Source of the DNA: Micromonospora citrea | GTDB taxonomy: Bacteria > Actinomycetota > Actinomycetes > Mycobacteriales > Micromonosporaceae | Assembly (NCBI RefSeq): GCF_900090315.1 | Contig: NZ_FMHZ01000002.1 | Coordinates: 1,838,501-1,902,500 of the forward strand | Length of the DNA stretch: 64,000 nucleotides | Direction of reading: 5' to 3' | Shown here: positions 36,852 to 45,456 of the stretch, piece after piece | Numbering within the stretch: position 1 is the stretch's first letter | Layout: the number at the start of each line of letters is the position of its first letter | Program-made: the position numbers and the translations under genes | The notes under the pieces: model-generated | Told to the model about the DNA's origin: nothing | The model's database searches: none | The model's input: the letters and a program-made list of their open reading frames with translations, nothing else

Positions 36852-38833
36852 CGGGTCGCGGCGGTGAACCGGCCGGCCGCCGGCTGGATCCGTTCGGGTC
36901 CGTCGGCCGGTGGGGCGGGCGCCGGCGCGGCGGGGGCAGCCGCGACGCGGCGCTCGCCGAGGCGCTCGCCGACGCCCGCGACGCGCCGGACGGCGAGGCG
37001 AGGTGCGCGGAGCTGGAACGGATCGCCGCGCACGCCGACGCCGCCGGCGACGACCGGTCCGCCGTCGAGGCCCGGCTCGCGCTCATCGAGGCCTACCTGT
37101 TGCACGGGGAGCGGTGGCGGCTCGTCGAACCGGTGCGCCGCTGCCTCGCCGCCGTCGACCGCCGCCCCGACCTGCTGCCCGGCCCGGACGCCGGGCTGCT
37201 GCTGCGTTACCAGCGCTACGCCGTGGAGGCCCTGCTCGGCAGCCCGCGGGTCGGGCTGGACCAGGCCCGCTCCATGCTGGACGACCTCGCCGCCCGGGCC
37301 GCCCGCCTCCCCGGCCCGCCCGGCGTGGACGACGCCGCCGGCCCGGCCGGCGCGGCCGGCCCCCGCGATGCGCCCGGTCCCGCGTCGCCGACCGGCCCGG
37401 CGCGCCCGACCGCCTCGGGTGGCACGACCGCCTCGAGCAGCACGACCGGCCCGGGCAGCACGACCGGCCCGGGCAGCACGACCGGCCCGGGCAGCACGAC
37501 CGGCCCGGGCAGCACGACCGGCCCGGGCAGCACGACCGGCCCGGGCAGCACGACCGGCCCGGGCAGCACGACCGGCCCGGGCAGCACGACCGGCCCGGGC
37601 AGCACGGCCGAGCCGGGCAGCACGGCCGGCCCGGGCGGCGACGTGGAGGTCGTCGCCGAGCTGCGCTGCCGGATCGCCGACCACGTCGGCGACGAGCCCA
37701 CCGCCCGGGAGTGGTTCGCCCGGTGGTCGGCGGCCGGGGCGGGACCGGCCGGCGGCTGCCCGGGCTGCGCGCCGGCCCGCCGGGCGGAACTGCTCGCCGG
37801 GTGGGGCGACCCCGGGGCGGCGCTGGACGCGCTGGCGGAGGCGCCCGACGGCGCGGGCGGCTGCACCGAGCAGCCCGAACGGTCGCTGGCCGCCGGGCTG
37901 CTGCCCTGGCTGCGGGCCGGGCAGCCGGAGCGGGCGGCCGAGGCGCACGTGCGGGCGTACCGGCGGCACCGGCGGGAGCCGTCCGCCTTTCCGTACCTCG
38001 CCGCGCACCTGCGGTGGTGCGCGCTGGGCGGGTACCCCGCCCGGGGGCTGGACATCCTCGCCGAGCAACTGCCCCGGCTGGACCGGCCGCACGACGACCT
38101 CTCCGCGATGGAGTTCGCCGCCGCCGGCGCGCTGGTGTGCGCGCTCGCCGTCGAGGCGGGGCTGGGCGGGCGGACGGTGCACCGACCGGGGTACGCCGGC
38201 CGGCCGGCGGCCGACCTCGACGTGGCCGCGCTCGGCGCCGCCCTGCTCGGGCTGGCCACCGGGCTGGCCGGCAGCTTCGACGCCCGCAACGGCACCGGGC
38301 ACCAGTCGGGCCGGATCGCGTCCTGGCTGGCCGAGCGTCCGCTCGCCACGCCGGTGCCGCTGCCGCCCGACGACGCGCCGGGCGACGACCCCGGCGGCCC
38401 GGCCGACGACGGCACGCCCGACGACGGGGAGCCCCGCCCGCTCAGCCTGGAGATGATCACGGCCGCCCTGGACCGGCGCGGGGACCGCTACGCCGTGGAC
38501 GCCACCGGCACGGTGGTCGGCCGGTGGGGCGAGGCGTTGATCCAGTTCCGGCAGGCCGGCGAGCGGGGCGAGATCCTGCGGGCGCGCTCGGTGGCGAGCC
38601 GCCGGCTGCCCGCCGACCGGCTGGCCGAGGCGTACGCGTTCTGCAACGCCTGGAACCACGACCGGCTGCTGCCGAAGGCGTACGTGCACGACCTCGGGGG
38701 CGAGCTGGTGCTGGCCGGCGACGTCAGCACCGACCTGGCGCACGGGGTCGCGCCGGCCCAGCTCACGGTCCTGCTCGACGCGGCCGTCGACACCGGCGTC
38801 GCGTACGCCGAGGCGGTGGCGGCGCTGCCCTGA
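36848..38833 (+). CDS. Large YbjN domain protein with helical region and STTGPG repeats
   Basis: A 661-residue protein with several parts. Residues 30-150 are helical, Ala/Leu-rich and TPR-like (DAALAEALADARDAPDG...). Residues about 155-265 are a low-complexity linker including nine exact STTGPG hexapeptides plus two variants. A second helical region follows (270-510, with a CPGC pair). The C-terminal YbjN domain (about 530-661) shares FCNAWNHDRLLPKAYVH with the upstream gene. GTG 36848 overlaps the previous TGA (GTGA). Function unknown. The helical repeats suggest a scaffold; that is inference. Confidence 0.82.
   Translation: MTGRGGEPAGRRLDPFGSVGRWGGRRRGGGSRDAALAEALADARDAPDGEARCAELERIAAHADAAGDDRSAVEARLALIEAYLLHGERWRLVEPVRRCLAAVDRRPDLLPGPDAGLLLRYQRYAVEALLGSPRVGLDQARSMLDDLAARAARLPGPPGVDDAAGPAGAAGPRDAPGPASPTGPARPTASGGTTASSSTTGPGSTTGPGSTTGPGSTTGPGSTTGPGSTTGPGSTTGPGSTTGPGSTTGPGSTAEPGSTAGPGGDVEVVAELRCRIADHVGDEPTAREWFARWSAAGAGPAGGCPGCAPARRAELLAGWGDPGAALDALAEAPDGAGGCTEQPERSLAAGLLPWLRAGQPERAAEAHVRAYRRHRREPSAFPYLAAHLRWCALGGYPARGLDILAEQLPRLDRPHDDLSAMEFAAAGALVCALAVEAGLGGRTVHRPGYAGRPAADLDVAALGAALLGLATGLAGSFDARNGTGHQSGRIASWLAERPLATPVPLPPDDAPGDDPGGPADDGTPDDGEPRPLSLEMITAALDRRGDRYAVDATGTVVGRWGEALIQFRQAGERGEILRARSVASRRLPADRLAEAYAFCNAWNHDRLLPKAYVHDLGGELVLAGDVSTDLAHGVAPAQLTVLLDAAVDTGVAYAEAVAALP
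37439..37636 (+). repeat. 18-bp coding minisatellite (nine perfect copies plus two)
   Basis: The 18-mer AGCACGACCGGCCCGGGC is repeated without change from 37439 to 37600 (nine copies), then two degenerate copies to 37636 (STAEPG, STAGPG). In frame, it encodes STTGPG hexapeptides. The perfect identity indicates recent expansion, and copy number is likely to vary between strains or assemblies. Confidence 0.95.
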
Positions 38834-38911
38834 GCGGGCCGGCGCGGCCGCCCGCCGGCGAGGTCCGGAACCCGCCGGACGATCTCCGCCCGCCCTGATG
38901 GACTCGTCGCC

Positions 38912-39745
38912 ATGACGACGACGCAGCAGCAGCACGCCGCCGAACTCCTGCACTCCCTGCACCGCCCCGGCTCCCCGCTCGTCCTGCCCAACGCCTGGGA
39001 CGCGGCCGGCGCCCGGATCGTGGCCGACTGCGGGGCGGCGGCGGTCGCCACCACCAGCGCCGGCGTCTCGTGGAGCCTGGGTGCCCCGGACGGCGACGAA
39101 CTGGACCGGGAGCGGGCCCTGGCGGTGGTCGCCCGCGTCGCCGCCGCCGTCACCGTCCCGGTCACCGCCGACATCGAGAGCGGGTACGCCGCCGACCCCG
39201 CAGGGGTCGGCCGCACCGTGACCGGCGTGCTGACCGCCGGCGCGGTCGGCGTGAACATCGAGGACGCCGCGCCGGCCGGGACGGCCCCGTTGCGCCCCGT
39301 CGACGAGCAGTGCGCCCGGATCCGGGCCGCCCGGAAGGCCGCCGACGCGGCGGGCGTACGACTCTTCGTCAACGCCCGCACCGACGTGTTCCTGCGGGCC
39401 GCCGGCGACCCGGCGGACCGGCTGGCCGAGACGCTGCGCCGGGCGTCGGCGTACCGGGCGGCGGGCGCGGACGGCGTCTTCGTGCCGGGTGTCGTCGACA
39501 CCGGGACCATCGCCGCGCTGGTCGACGGGATCGACGGGCCGGTCAACGTGCTCGTCGGGCCGGGCGCGCCGCCCGTCGCCACGCTGGCCGGGCTCGGGGT
39601 GGCCCGGGTCAGCCTCGGCTCGGCGCTCGCCGAGGCCGCGTACGGGCTGGTCCGCCGGGCCGCCACGGAGGCGCTGCGCTCCGGGTCGTACGACTCGCTC
39701 GCCGGCGCGATCGGCTACGGCGAGCTGAACGCGCTGCTGGCCTGA
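38912..39745 (+). CDS. Isocitrate lyase/PEP mutase family protein
   Basis: A 277-residue TIM-barrel protein of the ICL/PEPM superfamily, resembling 2-methylisocitrate-lyase-like and carboxyphosphonoenolpyruvate mutase-like proteins. The opening PLVLPNAWDAAGARI, SAGVSWSLG, TADIESGYA (metal-binding Asp/Glu region) and VGVNIEDA are typical. The catalytic loop Cys region (KKCGH-type) of true isocitrate lyases is absent, and the protein is short, so a promiscuous C-C or C-P lyase-type activity is possible; substrate unknown. ATG 38912 is the first in frame and has no strong SD. Confidence 0.8.
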   Translation: MTTTQQQHAAELLHSLHRPGSPLVLPNAWDAAGARIVADCGAAAVATTSAGVSWSLGAPDGDELDRERALAVVARVAAAVTVPVTADIESGYAADPAGVGRTVTGVLTAGAVGVNIEDAAPAGTAPLRPVDEQCARIRAARKAADAAGVRLFVNARTDVFLRAAGDPADRLAETLRRASAYRAAGADGVFVPGVVDTGTIAALVDGIDGPVNVLVGPGAPPVATLAGLGVARVSLGSALAEAAYGLVRRAATEALRSGSYDSLAGAIGYGELNALLA

Positions 39746-39822
39746 ACCGGCCGGCCCGGCGAAGCGCCGGCGCCCGACCGGGCCAGGCGACGCGCGTCGC
39801 CCGGGCCGTCGGCGAGCGGCCG

Positions 39823-39862
39823 GGCCCGCCCCGCGAACGCGCCGCCGGTCGCGGGGCGGGCC
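39823..39862 (+). terminator. Strong terminator hairpin after the PEPM-family gene
   Basis: Perfect 14-bp arms GGCCCGCCCCGCGA (39823-39836) and TCGCGGGGCGGGCC (39849-39862) around a 12-base loop. A smaller palindrome (GGCGAC-GCGC-GTCGCC, 39786-39801) precedes it. Both lie in the 205-bp gap before the LPXTG gene. Confidence 0.7.
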
Positions 39863-39950
39863 GCGCTGTCCGCCATTCGACACCGGCGCAACCCGGCCCC
39901 CCGGTCGGGTGTGGTCTCTGCGTCACCCGCACCTATCCCGGGAGTAACCG

Positions 39951-40979
39951 ATGACCACCCACCCGCTGCGCGCCGGCGCCGCCGTCGCCGTCGCCCTGCT
40001 GGCCCTGCCCGCCCTCGCCCCGGCCGCGTCGGCGCACGCACCCACGCCCAACCCGACCACCGCGCCGCCCGCCGGGACGCCGACCGTCATCGCCCGGGCG
40101 GACCACGTGTTCCTCAAGGGCGACCCGTGGCACCCGTCGGCGCCCCTGGAGGCCGCCGTCATCAACCAGGGCACGTCGGCGGCGAGGGGCTCCTTCGTGC
40201 TGCGCCTGCCGGCCGGGGTGGGCCTCGCCTCGGGCGAGGACTGCCGCGCCGACGCCGCGGCGGCCCGCACGTGGGTCTGCGGCGGGGCCGAGGTGCCGGC
40301 CGGCGGCCGCCGGACGTACCGGCTGCGGCTCACGGCGACGGCCGCCGAGCCGGTCTTCGGTGTGCAGGCGTGGGGATCGGTGGCCGGCCGGGACGCCGCC
40401 GGTGTCACCGACCGGCCCACCGACTTCCGGATCGACTGGCCGGACCGCACGTCCCTGCGGCTGCGGGCCACCGCCACGCCGATCGTCGACGGGAAGGTGA
40501 CGCTGACGGCCCGGGTGACCAACACCGGCGCCTTCTCCATCGGCGGCTACGCGCTGAACGTGGTCACCCCCGACGGCGTGCGGGTCACCGGGCCCGCCTG
40601 CTCGGACAGCGGCCGGATGGACGGCGCGGGCTGCGAGATCCCGCGCCCCGACGTGCTCGGGGAGGACGCCACGGACACCGTGCGGGTGCGCCTCGCGGTG
40701 AGCGGCGACGCGCCGACCGTCCGGCTGTTCCTCGCCCCCACCAACCGCTACACCAACGAGGACACCTCGGTCACCCTGCGGCTCACGGCGGACGGCGGCT
40801 CCACCGCTTCCCCGTCGGCCGACCCGAACCGCACGGCCACGCCGACGCCGTCCGCCGCCGGCGGCACCGAGCTGCCCCGCACCGGGCCGGCCGGCGCCGC
40901 GTACGCCCTGGTCGGCGCGGCCCTGCTGGCCCTCGGGGCCGGCCTGCTGCTGCTCCGTCGCCGCCTCGTTCGGGGCTGA
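39951..40979 (+). CDS. LPXTG-anchored cell-surface protein
   Basis: A 342-residue wall-anchored protein. A signal peptide (MTTHPLRAGAAVAVALLAL, cleavage after ASA near 27-29) leads to two beta-sandwich domains (about 45-160 and 165-285; VTLTARVTNTGAFSIGGYAL has the look of DUF11/CARDB-type repeats) with two Cys pairs. A Ser/Thr/Pro stalk (285-305) precedes the sortase signal LPRTG at 308-312, a hydrophobic helix and the basic tail LLLLRRRLVRG. A sortase should attach it to the wall; none is encoded nearby. ATG 39951 follows GGGAG. Confidence 0.88.
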   Translation: MTTHPLRAGAAVAVALLALPALAPAASAHAPTPNPTTAPPAGTPTVIARADHVFLKGDPWHPSAPLEAAVINQGTSAARGSFVLRLPAGVGLASGEDCRADAAAARTWVCGGAEVPAGGRRTYRLRLTATAAEPVFGVQAWGSVAGRDAAGVTDRPTDFRIDWPDRTSLRLRATATPIVDGKVTLTARVTNTGAFSIGGYALNVVTPDGVRVTGPACSDSGRMDGAGCEIPRPDVLGEDATDTVRVRLAVSGDAPTVRLFLAPTNRYTNEDTSVTLRLTADGGSTASPSADPNRTATPTPSAAGGTELPRTGPAGAAYALVGAALLALGAGLLLLRRRLVRG

Positions 40980-41062
40980 GCGGGCGGCCCGGGCCGGTCG
41001 CCGACGTGCACGGGGATGTCGGCGACCGCCCGGACCGGTCCGCGCCCGGCCCCGGACGCGGC

Positions 41063-41098
41063 GACGCCCGCCGGCACCTGCGGGTGCGGGCGGGCGTC
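41063..41098 (-). terminator. Terminator hairpin after rnj
   Basis: A 10-bp outer stem GACGCCCGCC (41063-41072) with GGCGGGCGTC (41089-41098) and a 5-bp inner stem GCACC/GGTGC around TGCG. It starts 10 bases past the minus-strand stop at 41109 and also faces the end of the LPXTG gene. Confidence 0.7.
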
Positions 41099-41108
41099 GG
41101 TCGCGCGG

Positions 41109-42797
41109 TCAGACCTCGACGACGGTGGGCACGATCATGGGCCGGCGCCGGTACGCGTCGTTCACCCAGCGCCCCACGGTGCGCCGGACGATCTGCTGGA
41201 GCTGGTGCGGGTCGGTGATGCCGTCGGCCGCCGCCCGGTTCAGCGCCTCGGTGACCAGCGGAATCACCGGGTTGAACGCCTCCGGGTCCTCGGAGAAGCC
41301 CTTCGCCGACAGGGTCGGGCCGGCGACCACCTTGCCGGTGACCGAGTCGACGACCACGGTCGTGGCGATGAAGCCGCCGTCGCCGAGGATCCGCCGCTCG
41401 GTGAGCAGCGACTCGCTGACGTCGCCGACGGCGAGGCCGTCGACGTAGACGTAGCGGCTCTTCACGTGCCCGACCAGGCTGGCCCGGCCCTCGACGAGGT
41501 CGACGACGTCGCCGTCCTCGCAGAGCACCACCCGGTCGGGGGCGACGCCGGACTCGATGCCGAGCCGGGCGTGCGCGCGCAGGTGCCGCCACTCGCCGTG
41601 CACCGGCATCAGGTTGCTCGGGCGCACCACGTTGAGCAGGTAGAGCAGCTCGCCGGCCGGGGCGTGGCCCGAGACGTGCACCTTGGCGACGTCCTTGTGC
41701 ACCACCACGGCGCCGGCGCGGGCCAGCCGGTTGATCACCCGGTAGACCGAGGTCTCGTTGCCCGGCACCAGCGACGAGGCGAGCACCACGGTGTCGCCGG
41801 GGGCGATGGTGATGTGCCGGTGGTCGCCGCTGGCCATCCGGCCGAGGGCGCTCATCGGCTCGCCCTGGGAACCCGTGGACATCAGCACGATCTGCTCGGG
41901 CGGCAGCGTCGTCGCCTCCTCGATCCCGATGACCAGGCCGGCCGGGATGTTGAGCAGGCCGAGGTCGCGGGCGATGCCCATGTTGCGCACCATCGAGCGG
42001 CCGATCAGGGCGACCTTGCGGCCGTGCTCGGCGGCGGAGTCGAAGACCTGCTGCACCCGGTGCACGTGCGAGGCGAACGAGGCGACGATGATCCGCCCCT
42101 TGGCCTTCGCGAAGATCGAGTCCAGCACCGGCCCGATCTCCCGCTCGGGGGTGACGAAGCCGGGGATCTCCGCGTTGGTGGAGTCCGACAGCAGCAGGTC
42201 GACGCCCTCGGCGCCGAGCCGGGCGAAGCCGGCCAGGTCGGTGATCCGGCCGTCCAGCGGGAGCTGGTCCATCTTGAAGTCGCCGGTGTGCAGCACCAGG
42301 CCGGCCGGCGTGCGGATGGCCACCGCGAGGGCGTCCGGGATCGAGTGGTTGACCGCGAAGAACTCGCACTCGAACGGGCCGAGCCGCTCCCGGCCGCCCT
42401 CCCGCACGGTCAGCGTGTAGGGCTGGATCCGCCGCTCGGCGAGCTTCGCCTCGACCAGGGCGAGGGTGAACTGCGAACCCACCAGCGGGATGTCGGGCTT
42501 GTGGGCGAGCAGGTAGGGCACCGCGCCGATGTGGTCCTCGTGGCCGTGGGTGAGCACGATCGCCTGCACGTCGTCGAGCCGGTCCAGGATCGGGCCGAAG
42601 TCCGGCAGGATCAGGTCGACGCCGGGCTGCTCCACGTCGGGGAAGAGCACCCCGCAGTCGACGACGAGCAGCTTGCCGTCGTACTCGAAGACGGTCATGT
42701 TGCGGCCGATGGCGCCGAGCCCGCCGAGCGGGATGATCCGCAGCCCACCCTCCGGCAGCGGCGGGGGCAGTTCCGCCTCGATGTGCGCCTCGGTCAC
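41109..42797 (-). CDS. rnj: Ribonuclease J
   Basis: A 562-residue metallo-beta-lactamase/beta-CASP RNase with 5'-to-3' exo- and endonuclease activity in mRNA decay and rRNA maturation. The zinc motif HGHEDH is at residues 84-89 (VLTHGHEDHIGAVPYLL); later ligands are in HTGDFKMDQ and SDSTNAEIPGFVTPE, with the beta-CASP motifs APAGELLYLLNVVRPSNLMP and PVHGEWRHLRAHA. Start GTG 42797 has GAGGTGG at 5 bases. It follows dapA by 52 bp in the same direction, as is usual in actinobacteria. Confidence 0.95.
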   Translation of the reverse strand: MTEAHIEAELPPPLPEGGLRIIPLGGLGAIGRNMTVFEYDGKLLVVDCGVLFPDVEQPGVDLILPDFGPILDRLDDVQAIVLTHGHEDHIGAVPYLLAHKPDIPLVGSQFTLALVEAKLAERRIQPYTLTVREGGRERLGPFECEFFAVNHSIPDALAVAIRTPAGLVLHTGDFKMDQLPLDGRITDLAGFARLGAEGVDLLLSDSTNAEIPGFVTPEREIGPVLDSIFAKAKGRIIVASFASHVHRVQQVFDSAAEHGRKVALIGRSMVRNMGIARDLGLLNIPAGLVIGIEEATTLPPEQIVLMSTGSQGEPMSALGRMASGDHRHITIAPGDTVVLASSLVPGNETSVYRVINRLARAGAVVVHKDVAKVHVSGHAPAGELLYLLNVVRPSNLMPVHGEWRHLRAHARLGIESGVAPDRVVLCEDGDVVDLVEGRASLVGHVKSRYVYVDGLAVGDVSESLLTERRILGDGGFIATTVVVDSVTGKVVAGPTLSAKGFSEDPEAFNPVIPLVTEALNRAAADGITDPHQLQQIVRRTVGRWVNDAYRRRPMIVPTVVEV

Positions 42798-42849
42798 GCG
42801 TCCACCTCATTCTGCGGCGCCGTCACCCGGCGCCCATCGTGTCGTTCGG

Positions 42850-43776
42850 TCATTCGGGAAGTTCCAGGCCCGCCGCCGCGCAGTCGGCGCGGAGCTGGGC
42901 GATCTCGTCGTCGGTCGCGTCGACCAGCGGCGGGCGCACCGGCCCGGCGGGCATCCCGGCGGCGGCCAGGCCCGCCTTCACCAGGATCACGCCCTGGGTA
43001 CGGAAGATGCCGGTGAACAGCGGCAGCAGCCGCCGGTGCAGGCCGAGCGCGGTGCCGGTGTCGCCGGAGTCGTACGCCTCGATCATCCGCCGGGTGAGCG
43101 CGCCGGTGAAGTGGGTCGAGGTGCCGACCACGCCGACGGCGCCCACTGCCAGCGCGGGCAGGGTGAGCGAGTCCTCGCCGCTGTAGAAGGCGAGGTTCGT
43201 CCGGCTGGTGACCCAGCTCGTGGCGGTCAGGTCGCCCTTGGCGTCCTTCACCGCGACGATCCGCCCGTGCTCGGCCAGCCGCACCATCGTCTCGGTGTCG
43301 ATCGGCACGCCGGAGCGGTGCGGGATGTCGTAGAGCATCACCGGCAGGCCGGTGGCGTCCGCGACGGCGGTGAAGTGGCGCAGCAGGCCGCTCTGCGGCG
43401 GCTTGTTGTAGTAGGGGGTGACCACGAGCAGCCCGTGCGCGCCGGCCTTCTCGGCGGCGGCGGCCAGCTCGATGGTGTGCCGGGTGTCGTTGGTGCCGAC
43501 CCCGGCCACGACCTTGGCGCGGTCGCCGACGGCCTCCGCCACGGCCCGGATCAGGTGCTCCTTCTCGACGTCGGTGGTGGTCGGCGACTCACCGGTGGTG
43601 CCGTTGACCACCAGCGCGTCGTTGCCCTGCTCGTCGACCAGGTGGCTGGCGAGGCGCGCGGCGCCGTCGAGGTCGAGCGAACCGTCGGCGGTGAACGGGG
43701 TCACCATGGCCGTGAGCACTCGCCCGAAGGGGCGGGACACCGCCCGGGCGGGGGTGTCAGGGTGGTCGTGCGTCAT
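42850..43776 (-). CDS. dapA: 4-hydroxy-tetrahydrodipicolinate synthase
   Basis: A 308-residue TIM-barrel enzyme that condenses pyruvate with aspartate semialdehyde, first committed step to lysine and diaminopimelate for the cell wall. The Schiff-base lysine is in VAVKDAKGDL (near 177), the active-site Tyr in MLYDIPHRSGVPI, and VNGTTGESPTTTDVEKE is the pyruvate-binding loop. ATG 43776 is 6 bases after TAGGTT (minus strand 43783-43788) with no clear SD, indicating a leaderless transcript. Between thyX and rnj on the same strand. Confidence 0.94.
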   Translation of the reverse strand: MTHDHPDTPARAVSRPFGRVLTAMVTPFTADGSLDLDGAARLASHLVDEQGNDALVVNGTTGESPTTTDVEKEHLIRAVAEAVGDRAKVVAGVGTNDTRHTIELAAAAEKAGAHGLLVVTPYYNKPPQSGLLRHFTAVADATGLPVMLYDIPHRSGVPIDTETMVRLAEHGRIVAVKDAKGDLTATSWVTSRTNLAFYSGEDSLTLPALAVGAVGVVGTSTHFTGALTRRMIEAYDSGDTGTALGLHRRLLPLFTGIFRTQGVILVKAGLAAAGMPAGPVRPPLVDATDDEIAQLRADCAAAGLELPE

Positions 43777-43782
43777 GCCACC

Positions 43783-43788
43783 AACCTA
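43783..43788 (-). promoter_or_regulatory. Probable -10 element (TAGGTT) for dapA
   Basis: The minus-strand hexamer TAGGTT ends 6 bases before the dapA ATG, inside the 53-bp gap after thyX. Together with the lack of an SD it suggests a leaderless dapA mRNA. Confidence 0.45.
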
Positions 43789-43829
43789 GCGGACGGCCAC
43801 CGGCACCCCACGAGGGAAGGGCTCAGGAC

Positions 43830-44576
43830 TCACTCGCCGTGCGGGCTGGCGGCCACCTCGGTGCCGTCGGGCAGCGTCGAGATGACGAAGTCGGCGAAGA
43901 CGTTCGGGGCGACCCCCTGGAGCTGCCGCAGGCACTCCACCGCCAGCTCGCGGATCTCCACGTCGGCGTGCTCGGTGGCCCGCATGGCGATGAAGTGCCG
44001 CCAGGCCCGGTAGTTGCCGGTGACCACGATCCGGGTCTCGGTGGCGTTGGGCAGCACGGCGCGCGCCGCCTGACGGGCCTGCTTGCGCCGCAGCGTGGCG
44101 TTCTCCACGTCGGCGAAGCGCTGCTCCAGCCCCGCGAGCAGCTCGTTGTACGCCCGGACGCTCGCCTCGGCCGCCTCCACGAACTTCTTGTGCAGCTCGG
44201 GGTCGTCGGCGATCACCCGGGGCTCGACCATGGCGGCGTCCCGCTCCGGCACGTACCGCTGGGAGAGCTGCGAGTACGAGAAGTGCCGGTGCCGGATCAG
44301 CTCGTGGGTGAACGAGCGAGACACCCCGCTGAAGTAGAAGCTGACCGAGCCGTGCTCCAGCACGCTGAGGTGCCCGACCTCGAGGATGTGCGCGAGGTAG
44401 CCGGCGTTGGTGGCCGTGGCCGGGTTCGGCTTCTTCCAGCTCTGGTAACAGGCCCGGCCGGCGAACTCGGCGAGGGCCTGGCCGCCCTCCGCGTCGGTCG
44501 ACCACGGCACGTCGTCCGGGGCCTCGAAGTGGGTCCACGCGATGAGCTTGACCTGTGGCTGCACCATGTCCGGCAT
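43830..44576 (-). CDS. thyX: Flavin-dependent thymidylate synthase ThyX
   Basis: A 248-residue FAD-dependent enzyme making dTMP from dUMP using methylene-THF and NADPH. The signature RHR...S region is complete ([20 protein letters not shown], about residues 93-112), along with [20 protein letters not shown] and the C-terminal [17 protein letters not shown] 44576 was chosen: TACAGT lies 7 bases upstream on the minus strand and no SD is at the right distance, so a leaderless start is likely. ATG 44567 has AGGA at 9 bases and is the alternative. No thyA is seen nearby. Confidence 0.93.
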   Translation of the reverse strand: MPDMVQPQVKLIAWTHFEAPDDVPWSTDAEGGQALAEFAGRACYQSWKKPNPATATNAGYLAHILEVGHLSVLEHGSVSFYFSGVSRSFTHELIRHRHFSYSQLSQRYVPERDAAMVEPRVIADDPELHKKFVEAAEASVRAYNELLAGLEQRFADVENATLRRKQARQAARAVLPNATETRIVVTGNYRAWRHFIAMRATEHADVEIRELAVECLRQLQGVAPNVFADFVISTLPDGTEVAASPHGE

Positions 44577-44583
44577 TCCTGGG

Positions 44584-44589
44584 ACTGTA
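44584..44589 (-). promoter_or_regulatory. Probable -10 element (TACAGT) for thyX
   Basis: On the minus strand TACAGT is 7 bases before ATG 44576, with TTGGGT 18 bases further up as a possible -35. Spacing fits a leaderless promoter. Confidence 0.5.
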
Positions 44590-44717
44590 GCGGCGGCGCC
44601 CCGGGCCACCCAAGCCAGGCTCGCCGGGTGCAACGTCGGTCACCAGGCGCACGGACGGCACCGGCGGGCGGATCACGGTCGCCCCGGCCGGTGGGTGGGG
44701 TGACAGCAGGGTTCGTA

Positions 44718-45088
44718 GTGCCCTTTCGAGCTGAGTCGTCTACGACATCACGCACGCCGACGGTCGGCCCCGGCGCTGGCGGCCGGCGGCACCACGTCGC
44801 ACGGGCAGTCGGGCGGCGGGACCGGCCACGCAGGCGGTCGGCGGCGCATGCCGCCACGCAGACAGTCAGCGACGCATGCCGCCACGCATGCGGTCTGCCG
44901 GAGGGCCTCCACGTCGGCGGGACGTGCACCGGGTCGCCCTCACGCGCCGGCCGGGGCGACCGGCAAGACCGCCCAGGGCGTACGCCGAACGGGTGCGTCA
45001 CCGCCGGGATGCCGGACATGCGCACCGCCGGTAGCCCACGGGGAGGCGTGGCTGCTGATGTCGTAGACGACTCAGTTCGAAAGGGCAC
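44718..45088. repeat. 33-bp inverted-repeat pair flanking 305 bp
   Basis: Left arm 44718-44750 and right arm 45056-45088 are reverse complements with a single mismatch. The arms start GTGCCCTTTCGA and end TCTACGACATCA in the left orientation. Each arm contains its own near-palindrome TGA-GTCGT-CT-ACGAC-ATCA. There is no transposase frame between them and no clear target-site duplication outside. A related third copy of the inner half lies at 61920-61941. Confidence 0.85.
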
Positions 45089-45159
45089 GTGTGGCGATCG
45101 GTCACCGGGCGGACGGACGGCAGCCGCGCCCCGATCGCGGTTGGCCCCGCAGAGCGCGC

Positions 45160-45356
45160 GGGCACGCCGGGCAGCGAAGCCCGGGCACGCCGGGCAGCGA
45201 AGCCCGGGCGCGCCGGGCAGCGAAGCGGGCGGGGCACGCGGGCAGGCAGGGCAGGCAGGGCACGCAGGACACACCGGGCAGCGGGGCACGCGGGGCACGC
45301 GAGGCAGCGGGGTCGCCGGGCAGCGGGTGCGCCGGGCAGCGGGGTCGCGGGCAACT
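45160..45356. repeat. 23-bp tandem repeat and degenerate GC-rich extension
   Basis: Three 23-bp units begin at 45160, 45183 and 45206 (core GGGCACGCCGGGCAGCGAAG). They are followed to about 45356 by irregular repeats of CGGGCAGCGGGG and GGCAGGCAGGGCA. They lie between the inverted-repeat pair and the end of the DUF2752 gene. Confidence 0.8.
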
Positions 45357-45456
45357 GCAGGTTGTCAGGCGCGACCGGCCGGTGTGGCGCGGGCGTCGGG
45401 CCAGGCGCCAACGCCAGGCGGCAGGCGTCGACGCCGGGCCGGGCGCGGGGCGAGGG

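Larger units (their letters stand above)
44590..45456. other. 867-bp gene-free region with inverted and tandem repeats
   Basis: No convincing coding frame: the open frames here are short, biased to Arg/Gly/Ala and made of repeats. It contains a 33-bp inverted-repeat pair flanking 305 bp (separate entry), short direct repeats around CGCATGCCGCCACGCA (44850-44900), and GC-rich tandem repeats at 45160-45356. It may be a degenerate small mobile element or a repeat-nucleated intergenic region. Confidence 0.55.

Noticed and set aside
36803..39883. A 1026-codon minus-strand frame over the YbjN and PEPM genes, containing AGRAAR repeats
   Set aside because: The repeats are the complement of the STTGPG minisatellite; no SD or domain, and the opposite strand has clear families.
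44718..45088. Insertion sequence bounded by 33-bp terminal repeats
   Set aside because: No transposase frame in the 305-bp core and no target-site duplication found; kept only as an inverted-repeat finding.
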